A stretch of DNA of 64,000 bases from Citrobacter freundii (GTDB lineage Bacteria; Bacteroidota; Bacteroidia; Chitinophagales; Chitinophagaceae). The DNA is taken from contig QFQQ01000027.1 of the NCBI GenBank assembly GCA_003243445.1, positions 14,183 to 78,182 of the forward strand. Reading direction: 5' to 3'. The first letter of the stretch is position 1. Each line of letters opens with the position of its first letter. The notes under the pieces are model-generated. The model made no database searches and was not told the origin of the DNA. It saw only the letters and a list, made by a program, of their open reading frames with translations. Made by a program: the position numbers and the translations under genes. Positions 9,501 through 17,178 of the stretch are shown here, in pieces.

Positions 9501-10269
9501 GCGGCACGCGTGTAACAGAAAAACCTGAAGTTGCATTCCAACTGGTATCGCCCGGAACATTTACCACACCATAACTAAAACCATTGAATGAAGTACCGGT
9601 TTGATTCGTATTACCAAAATTATCGGTAAGGGTAATGGCAGCTGAGATGGTCGTACAATTTTGCTTGGTCACATTATTCGAAGTAATGGACCAGTTATAG
9701 TCCTGTATAGCCACCACACGCGTTTGTATTCCACCACAGGAATCCAGTAGTTGTATATAGTAATCTCCTGCAGGAAGCGAGTTAAATAAACCGGTAGTAT
9801 TGGAAGTACCGATCCCCGCTGCGGACGGGGAGATGATCTTGAATGCAAACGGATTTCTCCCGCCTTGAAGATCTATAACAGAAAGGGCCCCGTCTGCCCC
9901 TCCGATGCAGGTCAGGTTGGTTTTACCCAGCGAAAAACGTGGATCACTATAGGAGCCGGTTACGATGATGTTTTCCTTCACAAGTATACAGCCTGTTTCC
10001 ATGTCCTTTGTCTGAACCGTATATGTTCCCGGAGCAAGCCCTGTAATAGTCGACGAAGAAGTGATAGGTAGCGATACCGGGGCGAGCACTTTGTAACTAT
10101 AATTACCTGAGCCACCCGATGGCGTAATTGTTATAGAACCAGTACTTGCGCAACGCGACTCCATCGCAACATACGCAGCGGTAAAACCGGAACAATCCGA
10201 TGTCACAGCTTGTGAGAAGGATAAATGGGTCAGGCAAAAAATGAGTGCGGCAACAAGAAAAAGTTTCAT
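6571..10269 (-). CDS. T9SS-exported giant repeat protein (SprB-like repeats, sorting domain)
   Basis: This 1232-residue secreted or cell-surface protein has a signal peptide (MKLFLVAALIFCLTHLSFSQ). SprB-like repeats come first: residues 25-110 carry GSITITPSGGSGNYSYKV and GLAPGTYTVQTKDMETGC. From about 290 to 690 there are five to six degenerate tandem units of about 75 residues. Each has the form CSTFDVKI...PYGSYC...CYDTTI..CFT..KPVPS, with conserved cysteines that suggest disulfide-bonded beta domains. Residues about 1065-1145 are the FN3-like module (LPVKITGFNARLF... EYQVERSKGSGGF) that often precedes sorting signals. Residues 1150-1232 are a type A T9SS sorting domain (GPNPMRQELSVSI... 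GIYVLRVSS... VQKLIME). Adhesion or gliding is inferred from the architecture only. The gene stands alone. Confidence 0.9.
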   Translation of the reverse strand: MKLFLVAALIFCLTHLSFSQAVTSDCSGFTAAYVAMESRCASTGSITITPSGGSGNYSYKVLAPVSLPITSSSTITGLAPGTYTVQTKDMETGCILVKENIIVTGSYSDPRFSLGKTNLTCIGGADGALSVIDLQGGRNPFAFKIISPSAAGIGTSNTTGLFNSLPAGDYYIQLLDSCGGIQTRVVAIQDYNWSITSNNVTKQNCTTISAAITLTDNFGNTNQTGTSFNGFSYGVVNVPGDTSWNATSGFSVTRVPLRSLRFVVKDRCGVVKSVSWQNTAPSVDAAVTVANPLCSTFDVKITNPLNVASGSMIYLKQGATVIQSNTTGIFSNIPYGSYCIDVRDLCYDTTISRCFTQKKPVPSVNANVDTFNTKCSTFDVRIAGQSNLFSATYNLYNSSNNLVETNGTGSFANLAYGSYCMRIVSVNPCYDTTINRCFTVNKPKPVVPVPVYSNQSCSNFTASISGQSNLFNPTYCLYQNNVLVSCDPNGNFPNLTYGVTYCIKITSMAPCYDTTITYCFTRSKPVPSAANPTILNKTCNTFSVKITSVSNIPDPKYCLYDSVNTQIACNTTGQFDNIPYGNNYYVTVITTSTTTDCSVTLVKKVFSASRTIPTVNAAVVTSNKTCSTFSASLSSSNMSSPKFELYNTTTGNVVATVTTATANFNNLPYGSYKIVATSNCLDTFVRTFTETAAVTSFSLQATESCTIGSTDVKVTFTSGQGPFNVKVLNPLDVVVASQSVSTNYTFAGLSALPAGLLYRVAVSSACGKNDTLAVTPKTSLFSRTKSVGLKCPSGSAESGSGEISIDLNSNIGLVAPKIIKKNSSTVSIAPTTTTPLTSTTANYKFLDLAPATYVLGYTISACSKTVYDTVTISAYTYPDLKNSAAYQCDNNNFSVSAVAGGGVIPFNYEIIGSNPSGPSIVTPVQTSSVFDINANATYSLVRMRAIDACGNGTLNDVSVLPLGQLTVRVNNVDCYSNNLTLSVDTVPNATYTWYLKKTANATDSTLVTTNQNYNIPYLLPTDTGYYVCKTSVNNGCLQRLSYFNLKGDCSILLPVKITGFNARLFGSDGLLNWTVAQQDNVKEYQVERSKGSGGFEYIGAIPVNADPSKTQYNFTDYNLPGGKWRYRLKVVDVNGGATYSKIVELAHDGVLITAGPNPMRQELSVSINAKTETIYNIRLFTLGGKLVHQQKTQRIRNGIFRILRNGMTSGIYVLRVSSIDGEEVLVQKLIME

Positions 10270-10644
10270 CTCGGTTTTCTTAGGATTGGATTTGGAGAAA
10301 CACGTTGCTAAGTTATACGGGATTTACGCGCGTGTCAATACCTGAATATCAAACAGAAAAACAACAAAGTTGAAATGAGTCCAATTAACTGTAAACAAGA
10401 AATTTAAATATATTGATACAGTCAGGGCAGTAAAACGGCTTCGTAACATTACGTTCGGCCAGTAAGAAAAAGCAGTGTTTTCTGCAAAGGAGTACGATGC
10501 CGCTGTATGATCGCGCAGGGACCGGTCAGTTGGTTCCGCTGCGAATGATCGAACCCCTTTGGTAATAATCCCGGCCAGCATTTAATCATCCGAAAAAAAA
10601 CAATACCGTTCAGCTCGTCATAGAGACCTCTTTAATACCCTTCA

Positions 10645-10687
10645 AGGTTTAATTTTTACCGGCAAGGCGGGAAGAACGGTAAGGAAG
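10645..10687. repeat. Dispersed intergenic repeat module (copy 1)
   Basis: The module AGGTTTAATTTTTACCG followed by GCAAGGCGGGAAGAACGGTAAGG recurs almost identically inside the MITE-like element near 28205-28250. Its right half recurs in inverted form at 63901-63930. Apart from this module and the terminator at 10722-10750, I see nothing gene-like in 10270-10848. Confidence 0.6.
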
Positions 10688-10721
10688 TATAAAAGAAGCG
10701 GCTTTACTAACGACATTGAAT

Positions 10722-10750
10722 AAAAAACCCCGGCTCTTCAAAGCCGGGGT
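10722..10750 (-). terminator. Terminator downstream of the PepSY-like gene
   Basis: The 9-bp stem ACCCCGGCT/AGCCGGGGT (10727-10735 with 10742-10750) has loop CTTCAA and is followed by six T on the minus strand. It lies about 100 nt after the stop codon of the gene at 10849-11286. Confidence 0.85.
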
Positions 10751-10848
10751 TCGGTTGACCACCACATGGACAGTTGGTTTAAGGTTAATGGCTATACTTT
10801 GATCAGGTAAATCTTCACCGCAGTGGTCAAACTATATCGATGAAATCC

Positions 10849-11286
10849 TTATGATTTGGTAGATTTTCTGTATACACTCCATTGGTTTCCGTTCTCAGAT
10901 CTGAGTACAATTTTTGAATCAGCCTGCTCCAACGTAATGTAGTAGCTGGTACCTTCTTCACCTGACAGCTCAAACAATTCGGTGATCCAGCGGCCACCAT
11001 ATTCCTTTTTCAATGATGCCTGCAGGTTCATAGGAAGGTCGAGAGAACTGATATTTTTTGCGACACCAAGCATTTTCCCTTCAAAAGAATAAAATACAGT
11101 AAGGTGCTGCTGGTTGAAAACAAAAGAAGCTTTGTAAAAATTGGCACCGCTTGTCCATTTTACTTCTGTTGCAGAATTGAACTCACTGTTGAACGCATTT
11201 ACTACAGCTGAATTCACATTAGTTTCATTGGCTAAAACAAAAAGGCTGCTGACAGCGATGGCGATTGTAAGGATGATCTTTTTCAT
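10849..11286 (-). CDS. Secreted PepSY-like (BLIP-like) small protein
   Basis: This 145-residue protein has a clear signal peptide (MKKIILTIAIAVSSLFVLA, cut before NETN). The mature part begins with an alpha/beta segment (VVNAFNSEFNSATEVKWTS...YKASFVFNQQHLTVFYSFEG). This matches the start of the PepSY-like, beta-lactamase-inhibitor-like fold common in Bacteroidota periplasmic proteins. A second half (LKKEYGGRWITELFELSGEEGTSYYITLEQADSKIVL) repeats the same helix-then-sheet plan. The role is unknown; periplasmic binding or sensing is inferred. It is monocistronic with its own terminator. Confidence 0.7.
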   Translation of the reverse strand: MKKIILTIAIAVSSLFVLANETNVNSAVVNAFNSEFNSATEVKWTSGANFYKASFVFNQQHLTVFYSFEGKMLGVAKNISSLDLPMNLQASLKKEYGGRWITELFELSGEEGTSYYITLEQADSKIVLRSENGNQWSVYRKSTKS

Positions 11287-11663
11287 AATGTTGTATTTGT
11301 GTGGTTATGATTTTTTTGATGTCTGCCGTCCGTTTGGTGACGATGACAGAGCAAAAGTAGCACGCCATTGCACTGAAGGCAAGGCAATTGTGAAGGATGG
11401 ACCGCGAGGTTAACCAGTGTTAATGACCGTTGCGATCCATTAACAATGAGGGTAAAAATCCGGGAATTATGGCGGGGTTGTTAACGTTCATTAACCGGAA
11501 GCATGGCCCCGAGGCCGGAAAACGGAGGATAAGCGGTTACCGGCATGGTCCGCCGGATGTAGTTTCATCAGAAAATGTCGCTATGAGTCTGCCGTAAACG
11601 ACATCAAAATCCTACCAATACTTTCTATAAATAATTTTGTATCGATCAACTGCGGTATCGCTA
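11287..11663. other. Gene-free spacer
   Basis: This spacer is between two minus-strand genes. I see no open frame, no strong hairpin and no repeat family here; it presumably holds the promoter of the PepSY-like gene. Confidence 0.5.
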
Positions 11664-12005
11664 TCAATGTGAACTTCCAAACACACGCTGAAACCATGAC
11701 CGCTTTGCAAGACGCTCACGCTCTTCTTCCATTGCCCTGAGCCGCTCATTGAACTGAATCAACTGCTCCTCGCACTCCGCGTTCTTCCGCTGCAATGAAT
11801 TGATCAGCTGTTCCTGCTCTGCCAGTTTCAGCTCCTGCTGTTGCACAAGCGCATTTTGCTGACGAAGCTCCTGTTCTTTCGCGCTAAGTTCTTTCTTTAC
11901 GGCCAGCAGATCCTGTTGTAAACGTGATTTGCTTTTCAATAACTGTTCATTTGATTCTGTCAATGCTGCTAACTGCGCGGAAAGTTGTTCAGGTGATTCA
12001 AACAT
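11664..12005 (-). CDS. Coiled-coil protein
   Basis: This 113-residue product is almost entirely one coiled coil. Residues about 5-100 are heptad-like and rich in Leu, Gln, Glu and Lys (LAALTESNEQLLKSKSRLQQ; LRQQNALVQQQELKLAEQEQ), with a short basic C-terminus (RSWFQRVFGSSH). It has no signal peptide or membrane segment, so it is likely cytoplasmic. The function cannot be told from sequence. The ribonucleotide reductase genes lie upstream, separated by a terminator, so it is not in their operon. Confidence 0.65.
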   Translation of the reverse strand: MFESPEQLSAQLAALTESNEQLLKSKSRLQQDLLAVKKELSAKEQELRQQNALVQQQELKLAEQEQLINSLQRKNAECEEQLIQFNERLRAMEEERERLAKRSWFQRVFGSSH

Positions 12006-12052
12006 GCGATGAAATTAAGGATTATCTGTGACTAAACTTTTCCCATGCAGGG

Positions 12053-12265
12053 GCTCCAAAGGTTCCAAAGGTTCCAAAGGTTTCAGAGGTTCCAGAGGTT
12101 CCAGAGGTTGCTCCGCCAGCAGAGACCTTTAATTTTCTCAAAAGAAAAGGGTTTGAAAAGTCAAACTTTTCAAACCCTGTATTTTAACCATATAAAATTT
12201 CAACTTCAACTTTAATGAATGCCAACCGCTGAAACCTCTGGAACCTTTGGAACTTCTAAAAACCC
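12053..12265. repeat. Palindromic array of a 9-bp unit (copy A)
   Basis: The left arm (12053-12106) is six tandem 9-mers of the form GTTCCAAAG / GTTCCAGAG, ending in GGTTGCTCCGCC. The right arm (12229-12260) carries the same unit in reverse (AAACCTCTGGAACCTTTGGAAC). The nrdA terminator sits between the arms. A second copy with longer arms lies at 16940-17118. Confidence 0.8.
12141..12178 (-). terminator. Terminator of the nrdB-nrdA operon
   Basis: A 13-bp perfect stem (AGGGTTTGAAAAG at 12148-12160 with 12166-12178, loop TCAAA) is followed on the minus strand by the T-rich TTTTCTTT. It lies 110 nt past the nrdA stop codon, in the middle of the 9-bp repeat palindrome. Confidence 0.88.
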
Positions 12266-12287
12266 CTGAGATTTTCAAACGCCAACC

Positions 12288-14003
12288 TCAACCCTCACAA
12301 CTCTTGCAGGTCACCAAACTCGTCACCAATTCTTTCGACACACTCTGACTGCGCTGGTAATACAGGGTTTTAATACCCAGCTTCCATGCTTCGATCAGCA
12401 GACGGTTCACATCTTTCACGGGAAGATCAGATGGAATATTCAGATTGAGACTTTGAGACTGATCCACATATTGCTGGCGGATCGAAGCCTGCTGGATGAT
12501 CTCCAGCTGACTGATCTCTTTGAATGTCTTGAACACTTCTTTTTCTTCCACCGTCAGTTCTTTCAGATGCATTACACTTCCATGATTCAGCATGATACTG
12601 CGCCATGTATCTTCATTATCGATGCCCTTTTTCACCAGCAGTTCTTTCAGGTATTTATTCTTACGCATGAAATTGCCTTTCGATAAACCTGCTTTGAAAT
12701 AGTTGCTGCTGAATGGCTCGATACCCGGAGAAGTCTGACCCAGGATTGCAGAAGATGATGTTGTTGGTGCGATCGCCAAGACAGTTGTATTTCTGCGGCC
12801 GTAACCTTTCAGCAATTCTGGTTCGCCATAGATCCATGCCAGATCTTTACTTGCCTTCAGCGCTTTGTCCTGAATATCTTTGAAGATAGATGCTGTCAAT
12901 TGTTTTGCCTTGAGGCCTTCAAACGGGATCATATTTTTTTGCAGGTAAGAATGCCATCCCAGTACACCCAGACCAAGCGCACGGTGTCTTTTGGCAAATG
13001 TATTTGCCGCTTTCAGATAGAAATTATCTTCTGTTTTTGCAATGAACTCCTGCAATACCGCGTCGAGGAAGAAGATCGCAAGCCTTACCGCATTGGTGTC
13101 TTTCCACTCATCATACAATTCCAGGTTCATGGATGAAAGACAGCAGATGAACGATTCATCTTCTGTAGAAGGCAGCATGATCTCCGAGCAAAGATTACTT
13201 GCATTGATCGAAAGATTCGCGTCCTTATAAACCTGCGGTTTATTACGGTTCACGTTATCCGTGAAGAAAATATAAGGAAGGCCTTTTTGCTGGCGGCTTT
13301 CCAGCACTTTCGCCCAGATCTCTCTTTTCTTCATATCGCCATCGATCATATCCTGCATCCAGTAATCCGGCACACAAACGCCATTGAAAAGATTCTGGAT
13401 CGGGTGACCGATATCTTTTATAGAAAGAAACTCTTCGATATCGCCATGATCAATATCCATATAAGCAGCAAACGCACCGCGGCGTACACCTCCCTGGGAG
13501 ATAGTGTCCATTGCTGTATCAAACAAGCGCATAAAGCTTACCGCCCCACTGCTCTTCCCATTATCAGTTACGGCGCTGCCTCTTTCCCGCAGGGAGCCAA
13601 AATAAGCCGAAGTACCGCCACCCAGTTTTGTCTGCATGATCACTTCACCCAGCTTATGTGTGATGCCTTCAATATTATCAGGAATGTGAACGTTGAAACA
13701 GGAGATCGGTAAGCCCCTTTCGGTTCCCATATTCGCCCAGATCGGCGAGCTAAGGCTCATCCAACCCCTTTCGATCATTTCCTTGAATGCTTCTTTTAAT
13801 TCAGGTTTATATAAACGCTGTGCTGCCGCAGAACAAATACGATCGATCGCACCTTCTACCGTTTCACCTTTCAGCAAATAGCCACGGTTCAGGATCTGCT
13901 CACTCTCTTCATTTTTCCACCACATTTTCTCCTGTGCATATTTTCCGGCTATATCTGGCAGCTGATCAACAGCTGGCTCTGCTGATTCAAACAATGTTGT
14001 CAT
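12288..14003 (-). CDS. nrdA: Class I ribonucleoside-diphosphate reductase, alpha subunit (short form)
   Basis: This is the catalytic subunit that reduces NDPs to dNDPs. It has 571 residues, far shorter than E. coli NrdA, because the N-terminal ATP-cone is absent and the catalytic barrel begins near residue 45. Visible active-site parts are the redox cysteine C102 (GLPISCFNV), the N270-C272-E274 set in NASNLCSEI, the partner cysteine C287 in FICCLSSMNL, and the radical-relay pair Y548-Y549 (KTLYYQRS). The C-terminal tail CKSC (566-569) is the dithiol that accepts electrons from thioredoxin or glutaredoxin. It lies 48 nt downstream of nrdB in one operon and is followed by a strong terminator. 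Without the cone, allosteric on/off control by dATP is not expected on this subunit. Confidence 0.95.
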   Translation of the reverse strand: MTTLFESAEPAVDQLPDIAGKYAQEKMWWKNEESEQILNRGYLLKGETVEGAIDRICSAAAQRLYKPELKEAFKEMIERGWMSLSSPIWANMGTERGLPISCFNVHIPDNIEGITHKLGEVIMQTKLGGGTSAYFGSLRERGSAVTDNGKSSGAVSFMRLFDTAMDTISQGGVRRGAFAAYMDIDHGDIEEFLSIKDIGHPIQNLFNGVCVPDYWMQDMIDGDMKKREIWAKVLESRQQKGLPYIFFTDNVNRNKPQVYKDANLSINASNLCSEIMLPSTEDESFICCLSSMNLELYDEWKDTNAVRLAIFFLDAVLQEFIAKTEDNFYLKAANTFAKRHRALGLGVLGWHSYLQKNMIPFEGLKAKQLTASIFKDIQDKALKASKDLAWIYGEPELLKGYGRRNTTVLAIAPTTSSSAILGQTSPGIEPFSSNYFKAGLSKGNFMRKNKYLKELLVKKGIDNEDTWRSIMLNHGSVMHLKELTVEEKEVFKTFKEISQLEIIQQASIRQQYVDQSQSLNLNIPSDLPVKDVNRLLIEAWKLGIKTLYYQRSQSVSKELVTSLVTCKSCEG

Positions 14004-14051
14004 ACTCGATGATTTAATGGGTTAAACTATATATGGCAAAAGGGCAATCAA

Positions 14052-15026
14052 TTAAAAAAGGTCATGTGCTGAGATGCTCTTATCATGTTTTGTATACTCA
14101 ACAGGGCGTTTCGCAAAGAAATCATCCAGGCTGTTGGAGAACACTTCTTCCTCAAACCAGATCATTGGCTTGATATCTTCCGCACTCAGATTAAATAATG
14201 GCGCGATACCGATCTGTTCAAGACTGTCATCCGCGCGTTTCTTCATAAAGTTGATCAGATCTCTTTTACTGATCACATCAATATCGCCAGCGCTGAAGAT
14301 CCAGTCAAGCATACGTGTTTCAGTAATGATCGATTGCTTAACACTTTCACGCACGTTGCTGATCATACCTGCAGAAAAAACTTCAGGGTATTCTTCTTTT
14401 AATTTATTCACCAGAAAAATACCTGCGTTCGCATGGATCTGTTCATCTACCGAAGTCCAGGCAATGATATTGCTTACATTCTTCATCAACCCTTTGAAGC
14501 GCGTGAATGCAAGAATGATCGCAAACTGGCTGAACAGGCTTACGTTCTCGATCAGCAGGCTGAATAATATAAGAGAAGAAATATATTCTTTCTTATCAAC
14601 GGATTTCGCGTGTTGCAAAGCGGCTGAGAGGTATTCGATACGTTCGCGAACTACCGGCACACCCAACAATCCTTCAAAATGATTATTGTATCCCAATACC
14701 TCCAGCAATCTTGAATATGCTTCCGAATGACGGAACTCACACTCTGCAAATGTTGATCCAAGACCATTCATTTCGGGCTTTGGAAAATGCAGATACAAAT
14801 TCCCCCAGAAGGATTTAACAGCAACTTCAATTTGAGCGATTGATAAAAGGCTGTTCTTGATCGCCGACTGTTCTTCAGCGGATAAATGTGCATGAAAATC
14901 CTGAACGTCTGCGGTAAAATCCACTTCCGAATGAACCCAGAATGATTTATTGATCGCGTTAGTGAATTTCAGCACTTCCGGATATTCAAACGGTTTATAT
15001 TGAACTCTTTTATCAAATAAGCCCAT
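14052..15026 (-). CDS. nrdB: Class I ribonucleoside-diphosphate reductase, beta subunit
   Basis: This 324-residue ferritin-like subunit makes the radical for NrdA. The metal ligands can be read directly: E66 (position of the first carboxylate), E97 and H100 in ECEFRHSEAY, E160 (LLIENVSLFS), and E195 and H198 in VDEQIHANAG. The radical tyrosine is present as Y104, in the E-x-x-H-x-x-x-Y spacing of classic class Ia/Ib proteins, so this is not a tyrosine-less class Ic type. The chain starts directly with the helical domain; no ATP cone is fused to the N-terminus, unlike the NrdB-linked cones known in some Bacteroidota. It is the first gene of the nrdB-nrdA operon. Confidence 0.95.
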   Translation of the reverse strand: MGLFDKRVQYKPFEYPEVLKFTNAINKSFWVHSEVDFTADVQDFHAHLSAEEQSAIKNSLLSIAQIEVAVKSFWGNLYLHFPKPEMNGLGSTFAECEFRHSEAYSRLLEVLGYNNHFEGLLGVPVVRERIEYLSAALQHAKSVDKKEYISSLILFSLLIENVSLFSQFAIILAFTRFKGLMKNVSNIIAWTSVDEQIHANAGIFLVNKLKEEYPEVFSAGMISNVRESVKQSIITETRMLDWIFSAGDIDVISKRDLINFMKKRADDSLEQIGIAPLFNLSAEDIKPMIWFEEEVFSNSLDDFFAKRPVEYTKHDKSISAHDLF

Positions 15027-15364
15027 AACACAATAATTTTAGTCGTCACTTCCGTACAGCGCAGGAACCCGTGCTGGCAGATCATGATCAATTAACAAAG
15101 GGGAATAAAACGCTGTGTAGCGAGATAAAGTTCATGATAAATTAAATTACCGGGGGCTAAAGAAATTCACAGGTTGTGTATAATGAATTGAGCGTTTTAC
15201 AGAATAATGACTACAGGGATACACATTCAACCTTAAGCGATTAGCACAGGCAAGAGCCCTGGAAAAGTGATACCGGCCCGGGTAGCCGGCCGGTTAAAAA
15301 ATCATATCAACTTAACAGTCAATAGTGTTATAAATGTTGATTGATCTAATGGAATAAATGCACC
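15027..15364. other. nrdB promoter region with a GC-rich hairpin
   Basis: This spacer lies between queD and nrdB. An imperfect GC-rich hairpin (ACCGGCCCGGG...CCGGCCGGT, 15272-15294) could be a weak terminator for queD, with a short T-rich stretch after it on the minus strand. I could not identify an NrdR box pair by eye. No gene is seen. Confidence 0.45.
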
Positions 15365-15721
15365 TTATTCCTCATAGATCACCCCGGAACCGGGAGTTTC
15401 CTTCAGTTCGATCATTTTCAACAGCGGAAGCCGGGGTTTCAGTTCCTGCCAGATCCACCGGGCCAGCACTTCGGCGGTGGGATTTTCCAGGCCCCTGATA
15501 TCATTCAGGTATTGATGGTCCAGCCGCAGAAGGACCGGTTTCACCAGCGCTTTCAGGTCGCCGTAGTCCATCACCCATCCTTCTGGCAATGTTAATTCAC
15601 CCGTAACAAAAACGCGGAGCAAATAGGTATGACCATGCAATTGTTTGCACTTATGTCCGTCCGGGACATTGGGAAGAAAATGCGCGGCATCAAAACTGAA
15701 CTCTTTATAAATGGTCATCAT
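15365..15721 (-). CDS. queD: 6-carboxy-5,6,7,8-tetrahydropterin synthase
   Basis: This enzyme converts 7,8-dihydroneopterin triphosphate to 6-carboxytetrahydropterin, an early step of queuosine/7-deazaguanine synthesis. From the chosen start (MMTIYKEFSF) it has 118 residues, the usual length. Zinc ligands H14 (FDAAHFLP), H29 and H31 (LHGHTY) are present, as is the catalytic cysteine C25. The C-terminal LKETPGSGVIYEE strand completes the tunnel fold. An ATG 57 nt upstream adds an unconserved 19-residue tail and is not used here. It lies about 100 nt downstream of the MTHFR-like gene on the same strand. I see no preQ1 riboswitch. Confidence 0.93.
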   Translation of the reverse strand: MMTIYKEFSFDAAHFLPNVPDGHKCKQLHGHTYLLRVFVTGELTLPEGWVMDYGDLKALVKPVLLRLDHQYLNDIRGLENPTAEVLARWIWQELKPRLPLLKMIELKETPGSGVIYEE

Positions 15722-15818
15722 GATTTCCCGCAAACTTCGCCGGGAAGTCTGTAAGACATCATGACATTGGTCAGTCAACAGCTTGATTTATTATCCGGGT
15801 GAGATAGCCGAAGGGGCA

Positions 15819-16778
15819 TTATCCGATCACCGCCGGAACTTTCTTCTTCCTGATCCCCTGCGCTTCCAGCATCTCCCCGATCCTGTCCACCATATTGATG
15901 GACGCTTCGATCTCATCTTTACGGATCGCCACACTTTCAATATTAAAGCCGAAGGGAATAGAACGTTCTGTACAAAAAGCGATGATCTCTGCGGCAATAT
16001 CAAGACAAATTCCCACAGATTTCTCCAGCATATTTTCTGCACTCTTCAACTCTTCCTTCATCTCGTCCGGGAGATGAATGCCCAGCCAGTCCATGAACTC
16101 CAGCGTCCTTGCCGAACCGCAGGCGGTTAGCGTAAAGATGATGGTCGGTGTCTTTACAGATTCTTTCTTACAGGCATTGCCAAGATCTTCGATCATCTGT
16201 TTGGCATAAGCGATATTGAATACGCACTGGGAAATAAAATAAGATACGCCACAGCCCGCCTTTTCCAGGATACGTTTGTCCTCATCCTTTAGTACAGCGT
16301 GTCTTTCAGGAATCGTTACAGCGCCAACAACAGAACTGCTGCTGTTCTTACTCCAGATCTTATATGCTTCGGTCAGTGTTGTCTTAACGGCGAAGTCAGG
16401 AGCGGGAATACCTACAAACACGGGATAGAATTCATGCTTGTGCAGGTCATCCACCCATACAGATAGTTCTTCCTTTGAAAACTTTCCCGCAGGCCTGTAG
16501 ATGATCTTCGGGATCTGCAATTGCTGCAGGTAAGTGCTTGCAAACTCAAACGGGTCCCAGGCGGTGATATAGGGAAATGGCCTTTCCACCGCAGTGCGCG
16601 CCGATTCATCCTGCACATCATACACGATAAGCGCGTCGATATCCAGCGGCAGGATCCGGGAGATCGTCTTCTCCGCGATCTCTGCAATACGCTGCGGATT
16701 CGTTTCCGATTTCTTGGGAGGTGTAATACCGTACAGTAAAATGCCGGATTCGCCGGACCTGATCTTGTGTAGAAACAT
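15819..16778 (-). CDS. Methylenetetrahydrofolate reductase family protein
   Basis: This 319-residue TIM-barrel protein of the MTHFR family would reduce methylene-THF to methyl-THF with FAD. Recognisable parts are the start GILLYGITPPKKSETN, the middle IDALIVYDVQDES and AWDPFEFAS, and the family-like block VTIPERHAVLKDEDKRILEKAG, GCGVSYFISQCVFN near residues 180-218. It diverges from MetF of E. coli, so the substrate is inferred. The start at 16778 (MFLHKIRSG) is chosen because it begins the conserved fold. The frame stays open upstream to 17015, but that extension translates the 9-bp repeat array (PLEPLELLEPLEPLE) and is an artefact. It probably shares a transcript with queD. Confidence 0.8.
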   Translation of the reverse strand: MFLHKIRSGESGILLYGITPPKKSETNPQRIAEIAEKTISRILPLDIDALIVYDVQDESARTAVERPFPYITAWDPFEFASTYLQQLQIPKIIYRPAGKFSKEELSVWVDDLHKHEFYPVFVGIPAPDFAVKTTLTEAYKIWSKNSSSSVVGAVTIPERHAVLKDEDKRILEKAGCGVSYFISQCVFNIAYAKQMIEDLGNACKKESVKTPTIIFTLTACGSARTLEFMDWLGIHLPDEMKEELKSAENMLEKSVGICLDIAAEIIAFCTERSIPFGFNIESVAIRKDEIEASINMVDRIGEMLEAQGIRKKKVPAVIG

Positions 16779-16939
16779 AATTATTCCCAGAGTTATCCTG
16801 GTAGCTGGTTTTGGTTTGTCTTTACATGCGGGATCGCTCACGACTCCGCATAATCCGCTAAAATAGTGATGGATGAATAGCTTACCAAAAGCAAATCTAC
16901 GATAACGTTTTCCTGGTTTGCTAACGGGTGGTAGTTGAC

Positions 16940-17118
16940 GGCAGTGGAGGAAAAGTTCCAGAGGTTCCAGCGGTTCAAGAAGTTCCAGAGGTTCTTCCAA
17001 CGGTAGCAGTTCCACCTTAATCTATTATACAGTACAACCTGCGGAGCAACCTATGAAACCTATGAAACCTCTGGAACCTTTGGAACTTCTGAAACCTCTG
17101 GAACTTTTCCTCCACTCC
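16940..17118. repeat. Palindromic array of a 9-bp unit (copy B)
   Basis: The left arm (about 16940-16998) reads GTGGAGGAAAAGTTCCAGAGG followed by further 9-mers. The right arm (17041-17118) is its inverted counterpart, ending in TTTCCTCCACTC, with GCGGAGCAACC at its inner edge as in copy A. It lies between the divergent MTHFR-like and acetyltransferase genes and gives both genes false N-terminal extensions rich in Pro-Leu-Glu. Confidence 0.8.
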
Positions 17119-17178
17119 CCCAACCAAACCACAACCTTCTTAGTTTTGCACCGGATTGATAAAACAACACAGGATAAG

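Noticed and set aside
10324..10581. 85-codon minus-strand frame in the spacer
   Set aside because: No ribosome-binding or domain support; composition not protein-like; followed by dispersed repeats.
15272..15294. Hairpin after queD as a strong terminator
   Set aside because: The stem is imperfect and only a short T-rich stretch follows; noted as weak within the spacer entry.
16779..17015. 79-codon N-terminal extension of the MTHFR-like gene (Pro-Leu-Glu-rich)
   Set aside because: It translates the 9-bp repeat array and the spacer; the conserved fold starts at MFLHKIRSG (16778).
17053..17178. 42-codon N-terminal extension of the acetyltransferase
   Set aside because: It also lies in the repeat array; the GNAT fold and an AGGA site point to 17179.
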